NCBI RefSeq assembly: GCF_028401955.1
Contig: NZ_JAQOTJ010000014.1
Location: 53,004-117,003 of the forward strand
Source of the DNA: Bacillus sp. BP-3
GTDB lineage: Bacteria; Bacillota; Bacilli; Bacillales; Bacillaceae_G
Reading direction: 5' to 3'
Length of the DNA stretch: 64,000 nt
A model generated the notes under the pieces. That model was not told the origin of the DNA, ran no database searches, and saw only the letters and a program-made list of their open reading frames with translations. The position numbers were made by a program, and so were the translations under genes. Numbering within the stretch: position 1 is the first letter of the stretch; each line of letters opens with the position of its first letter. Shown piece by piece: positions 58,038 through 64,000 of this stretch.

Positions 58038-59165
58038 TTGTATATTACAGAATTACATTTACAAAACTATCGCAATTATGAGAGGTTAGATCTTTCCTTC
58101 GAAGATAAAGTAAACGTAATTATTGGTGAAAATGCGCAAGGAAAAACCAATTTGATGGAAGCGATCTACGTATTAGCGATGGCAAAGTCTCATCGAACTT
58201 CTAATGATCGTGAACTTATCCGATGGGATGAGGATTATGGTAAAATAAAAGGGAAACTACAAAAAAGAAACAACTCTTTGTCTTTAGAACTAAATGTTTC
58301 TAAAAAGGGAAAAAAGGCAAAGTTAAATCAACTTGAACAACAAAAATTAAGTCAATATATTGGCGTAATGAATGTTGTTATGTTTGCACCAGAAGATTTA
58401 AATCTTGTTAAAGGAAGTCCTCAAGTACGAAGACGTTTTTTAGACATGGAGCTTGGACAAATAGCTCCTGTGTATTTGTATGAATTAAGTCAATATCAAA
58501 AAGTCCTTACACAGCGTAATCATTTGCTTAAAAAAATGCAAGGAAGCAGTAAGAATGATGAAACTATGCTAGATGTGTTTACACTCCAACTCGTTGAACA
58601 TGGTGTAAAAGTGTTAAAAAAACGTTTTGAATTTTTACGTCTATTGCAAGAATGGGCAGCTCCAATTCATCGAGGAATTAGCAGAGGACTTGAAGAGCTA
58701 GAAATAGTTTATAAACCAAGTATAGATGTATCAGAATCCATGGATTTGTCGAAAATAGAAGAAGTATACTATGAAAGTTTCCAATCTGTGAAACAACGTG
58801 AAATCTTCCGTGGTACAACCTTAATTGGGCCTCATCGTGACGATTTGCAATTCTTTGTTAATGGGAAAAACGTTCAAGTTTTTGGTTCGCAAGGACAACA
58901 ACGAACGACCGCGCTGTCCCTAAAGTTAGCTGAGATCGAATTGATTTATTCAGAAGTTAACGAATATCCAATCCTTTTATTAGATGATGTGTTATCGGAA
59001 CTAGATGATTACAGGCAATCACATCTGCTTAATACGATTCAAGGAAAAGTGCAAACGTTTGTAACAACGACAAGTGTTGATGGAATTGAGCATGATACAT
59101 TAAAACAAGCAAAAACAATTCATGTAACGAACGGCACAGTGGATTGTGGAGAAGAAGATAAATAA
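58038..59165 (+). CDS. recF: DNA replication and repair protein RecF
   Basis: 375 residues. SMC-like ABC ATPase with Walker [10 protein letters not shown] (30-38), signature [18 protein letters not shown] and Walker [14 protein letters not shown]. Helps load RecA at gaps with RecO/RecR. TTG start at 58038 follows AAAGGGGGATCCCT. Confidence 0.97.
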   Translation: MYITELHLQNYRNYERLDLSFEDKVNVIIGENAQGKTNLMEAIYVLAMAKSHRTSNDRELIRWDEDYGKIKGKLQKRNNSLSLELNVSKKGKKAKLNQLEQQKLSQYIGVMNVVMFAPEDLNLVKGSPQVRRRFLDMELGQIAPVYLYELSQYQKVLTQRNHLLKKMQGSSKNDETMLDVFTLQLVEHGVKVLKKRFEFLRLLQEWAAPIHRGISRGLEELEIVYKPSIDVSESMDLSKIEEVYYESFQSVKQREIFRGTTLIGPHRDDLQFFVNGKNVQVFGSQGQQRTTALSLKLAEIELIYSEVNEYPILLLDDVLSELDDYRQSHLLNTIQGKVQTFVTTTSVDGIEHDTLKQAKTIHVTNGTVDCGEEDK

Positions 59166-59188
59166 CTTCTGTCTAAATGGAAAAGTAG

Positions 59189-61126
<1,938 letters not shown>

Positions 61127-61134
61127 TGATTGAT

Positions 61135-61158
61135 GACAGGAATCGGAGTATTCCTGTC
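61135..61158 (+). terminator. Weak hairpin between gyrB and gyrA
   Basis: GACAGGAAT and ATTCCTGTC with a 6-base loop and a short T-rich tail. Possible partial terminator or processing site. Confidence 0.5.
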
Positions 61159-61217
61159 TTCTACGTATAAATGAACATGATATATCGATCGGAAATGTAA
61201 TGAGGAGGTGCTGGTTG

Positions 61218-63692
61218 ATGTCAGACAACCAACAACAAGGCCGAATTCGAGAAATTAATATTAGCCAAGAAATGCGTACCTCGTTTTTAGATTATGCGAT
61301 GAGCGTTATCGTATCTCGTGCACTGCCAGATGTTCGTGATGGATTAAAGCCTGTTCACCGCAGAATTTTATATGCGATGAACGATTTAGGAATTACTGCT
61401 GATAAAGCGTATAAGAAATCTGCACGTATTGTTGGTGAAGTAATTGGTAAGTATCATCCACACGGTGATTCAGCGGTATATGAAACAATGGTGCGAATGG
61501 CCCAAGATTTTAGTCAACGTTATATGCTAGTAAATGGACATGGTAATTTCGGTTCTGTCGATGGTGATTCGGCGGCTGCAATGCGTTATACAGAGGCAAA
61601 AATGTCCAAGATTTCTATGGAACTATTGCGTGATATCACAAAAAATACAATTGATTATCAAGATAACTATGATGGTTCGGAAAGAGAACCCATTGTATTA
61701 CCCGCACGCTTTCCTAATTTATTAGTAAATGGTGCAACTGGTATCGCGGTTGGTATGGCAACGAATATTCCACCGCATCAGCTTGGGGAAGTAATTGATG
61801 GGGTATTAGCATTAAGTCATAATCCGGATATCACGATTGCAGAATTAATGGAGTATATTCCTGGACCGGATTTCCCAACAGCTGGTCAAATTCTTGGAAG
61901 AAGTGGAATTCGAAGAGCGTATGAAACAGGGCGTGGTACAGTAATTCTTCGTGCAAAAGTAGAGATCGAAGAGAAGGCAAATGGAAAACAATCTATTATT
62001 GTAACTGAACTACCATATCAAGTGAATAAAGCAAGATTGATTGAAAAGATTGCGGAGCTTGTTCGAGACAAAAAGATTGATGGTATTACAGATTTACGTG
62101 ATGAATCAGATCGAAATGGTATGCGTATCGTCATGGAATTACGACGAGATGCTAATGCAAATGTGTTATTGAATAACCTATATAAACATACAGCACTTCA
62201 GACAAGCTTTGGTATTAATATGCTATCGCTCGTAAATGGAGAGCCTAAAGTATTAAATTTAAAAGAATGCCTATATTATTACCTGGATCATCAGAAGGTC
62301 GTCATCCGTAGACGTACTGCATATGAATTAGAGAAAGCGGAAGCGCGTGCTCATATTTTAGAAGGTTTACGCATCGCGTTAGATCATCTTGATGAAGTAA
62401 TTACTCTAATTCGTAATTCGAAGACAGCAGATATTGCAAAGCAAGGATTAATGGAACGTTTTGGCTTAAGTGAAAAGCAAGCACAAGCAATTTTAGATAT
62501 GCGTTTGCAACGTTTAACGGGATTAGAGCGTGAAAAAATCGAACAAGAATATCAAGAACTACTTGCATTGATTGCGGAGTTAAAAGCAATTCTCTCAGAT
62601 GAAGAGAAAGTTCTTGAAATTATTCGTGAAGAATTAACAGAAGTTAAAGATCGCTTTAATGATACACGAAGATCAGAAATTACAATTGGCGGTATGGAAG
62701 CAATCGAGGATGAAGATTTAATTCCAGAGCAAAACATTGTAATCACACTTACTCATAATGGGTATGTGAAACGATTACCAGCTTCTACGTACAAAACGCA
62801 AAATCGTGGCGGACGTGGAGTTCAAGGTATGGGAACGAACAATGATGATTTCTTAGAACATTTGTTAACAACATCTACACATGATCATATTTTATTCTTC
62901 ACAAATAAAGGGAAAGTATACCGGACGAAGGGATATGAGATCCCAGAGTATAGCCGTACAGCGAAAGGGATACCGATTATTAACCTGTTAGAAGTGGATA
63001 AAGATGAATGGGTAAATGCGATTATCCCGATTCGAGAATTTAGTGATGACCATTATCTATTCTTTACGACTAAACAGGGAATTGCAAAAAGAACACCACT
63101 TTCATCATTTGCTAACATACGTAATAATGGTTTAATTGCAATATCACTTCGTGAAGATGATGAAGTTATTTCTGTTCGATTAACAACAGGCCAAAAGGAT
63201 ATGATTGTGGGAACAAGTAACGGTATGTTAATTCGCTTCCATGAACAAGATGTTCGCTCGATGGGACGTAATGCAGCGGGTGTAAAAGCTATTACGTTAG
63301 GTGAGGAAGATCAAGTAGTTGGCATGGAAATCGTTGAAGATGAAATGGATGTTTTAATTGTAACGAAAAATGGTTATGGTAAGCGAACGCCAGTTGAAGA
63401 ATATCGCCTCCAAAGCCGTGGGGGTAAAGGGCTTAAAACATGTAATATTACAGATAAAAATGGTAAGTTAATTGCTGTTAAGTCTGTAAATGGTGAAGAA
63501 GATATTATGTTGATTACAGCAGCGGGTGTTTTAATCCGTATGCCAGTTGATCAAATTTCTCAAATGGGACGTAATACACAAGGTGTTCGTTTAATTCGTT
63601 TAGAAGGCGAGCAAGAAGTAGCAACGGTAGCAAAAACACAAAAAGAAGATGAAGAAGACATACAAGAAGATCAAGAAGGCTCAGAAGAGTAA
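61218..63692 (+). CDS. gyrA: DNA gyrase subunit A
   Basis: 824 residues from ATG 61218 (GAGGAGGTGCTGGTTG upstream). Breakage-reunion domain with catalytic Tyr124 (AMRYTEAKM); the quinolone-resistance region PHGDSAVYE has wild-type Ser85 and Glu89. C-terminal beta-pinwheel with the GyrA box [10 protein letters not shown] and an acidic tail. 91 bp after gyrB. Confidence 0.98.
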   Translation: MSDNQQQGRIREINISQEMRTSFLDYAMSVIVSRALPDVRDGLKPVHRRILYAMNDLGITADKAYKKSARIVGEVIGKYHPHGDSAVYETMVRMAQDFSQRYMLVNGHGNFGSVDGDSAAAMRYTEAKMSKISMELLRDITKNTIDYQDNYDGSEREPIVLPARFPNLLVNGATGIAVGMATNIPPHQLGEVIDGVLALSHNPDITIAELMEYIPGPDFPTAGQILGRSGIRRAYETGRGTVILRAKVEIEEKANGKQSIIVTELPYQVNKARLIEKIAELVRDKKIDGITDLRDESDRNGMRIVMELRRDANANVLLNNLYKHTALQTSFGINMLSLVNGEPKVLNLKECLYYYLDHQKVVIRRRTAYELEKAEARAHILEGLRIALDHLDEVITLIRNSKTADIAKQGLMERFGLSEKQAQAILDMRLQRLTGLEREKIEQEYQELLALIAELKAILSDEEKVLEIIREELTEVKDRFNDTRRSEITIGGMEAIEDEDLIPEQNIVITLTHNGYVKRLPASTYKTQNRGGRGVQGMGTNNDDFLEHLLTTSTHDHILFFTNKGKVYRTKGYEIPEYSRTAKGIPIINLLEVDKDEWVNAIIPIREFSDDHYLFFTTKQGIAKRTPLSSFANIRNNGLIAISLREDDEVISVRLTTGQKDMIVGTSNGMLIRFHEQDVRSMGRNAAGVKAITLGEEDQVVGMEIVEDEMDVLIVTKNGYGKRTPVEEYRLQSRGGKGLKTCNITDKNGKLIAVKSVNGEEDIMLITAAGVLIRMPVDQISQMGRNTQGVRLIRLEGEQEVATVAKTQKEDEEDIQEDQEGSEE

Positions 63693-63717
63693 GGGAATTT
63701 CCCTTATTCTTTTTTTT
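63684..63717 (+). terminator. Terminator of gyrA
   Basis: GAGTAAGGGAA and TTCCCTTATTC followed by a run of eight T. The stem includes the gyrA stop codon. Confidence 0.9.
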
Positions 63718-63728
63718 ATAAAAAGTAC

Positions 63729-63757
63729 TTGCATAGGGAGAGTGAAGTCTATATAAT
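63729..63757 (+). promoter_or_regulatory. rRNA operon promoter P1
   Basis: TTGCAT, 17-bp spacer, TATAAT. Confidence 0.8.
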
Positions 63758-63802
63758 AGGCAGAGTCAGCAATTCATTGAAACAAAATGTTGAAACAAGT
63801 TG

Positions 63803-63831
63803 TTGACGAACATGAAATGTTATGTTATATT
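63803..63831 (+). promoter_or_regulatory. rRNA operon promoter P2
   Basis: TTGACG, 17-bp spacer, TATATT. The leader contains AACTTTGAAAACTAAACG, typical of Bacillus rRNA operons (boxA/antitermination region). Confidence 0.85.
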
Positions 63832-63925
63832 ATAAAAGTCGCCAAAACGCGATATTGAACTTTGAAAACTAAACGAAACAAACAACGTGAAACGTCAATT
63901 TTTATTTATGATGCTAGACAAACAC

Positions 63926-64000
<75 letters not shown>

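Overview
The window is the origin-of-replication end of a low-GC Firmicute chromosome, almost certainly a member of the Bacillus cereus group. Supporting evidence is the gene order rpmH-(oriC)-dnaA-dnaN-yaaA-recF-gyrB-gyrA-16S, the Spo0J/Soj/Noc set, the walRKHIJ-htrC operon, the spore gene yyaC, and dispersed bcr-type repeats flanked by TTTAT. No remB-like gene lies between recF and gyrB. From memory, GyrB and SSB differ at a number of residues from the B. anthracis/B. cereus sensu stricto proteins, so a divergent group member is possible; this is inference.

Layout. Positions 1-3.4 kb hold cstA (cut by the window edge), an atypical LytTR response regulator and niaP. Positions 3.6-7 kb hold three minus-strand envelope-polysaccharide genes (TagA, a GT4 glycosyltransferase, an O-antigen-ligase-like polymerase). 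From 7 to 24.4 kb there is a looser, repeat-rich region: a TRIC channel, a HemAT globin-coupled receptor, an acyl-CoA thioesterase, a flippase, a GT2, an ABC-F ATPase, MsrAB, an AI-2E-family protein, three large GT-C membrane glycosyltransferases and one GtrB-like polyprenyl-phosphate glycosyltransferase. The flippase, GtrB and GT-C proteins together suggest lipid-linked sugar donors used outside the membrane to decorate a wall polymer.

From 24.7 kb leftward of oriC almost everything is core and on the minus strand: rlmH, yyzF, htrC-walJ-walI-walH-walK-walR, four tRNAs (Lys, Glu, Asp, Phe), purA, dnaB, rplI-gdpP, yybS, rpsR-ssb-rpsF, ychF, yyzM and an mscS-type channel. These are followed by yyaC (plus strand), spo0J-soj, noc, rsmG-mnmG-mnmE and jag-spoIIIJ-rnpA-rpmH. 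Transcription diverges at oriC (54.5-56.5 kb). The plus strand then carries dnaA, dnaN, yaaA, recF, gyrB, gyrA and the start of an rRNA operon with two promoters.

Regulatory content is rich. There are DnaA-box clusters at oriC, at rlmH/yyzF and between mnmE and jag; a perfect parS in spo0J with parS-like palindromes in walK and upstream of noc; a near-perfect Noc site in soj; and an S6:S18-type leader in front of rpsF. PurR-like boxes precede purA, terminator-like hairpins sit between rpmH and rnpA and in the walR leader, and an orphan minus-strand terminator at 15.0 kb implies an unannotated small transcript. The repeats form two families: a bcr1-like element flanked by TTTAT, sometimes carrying a nested insert of about 130 bp, and a second element sharing a GAGCATCTG motif. 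Several copies touch stop codons, ribosome binding sites or terminators of neighbouring genes.
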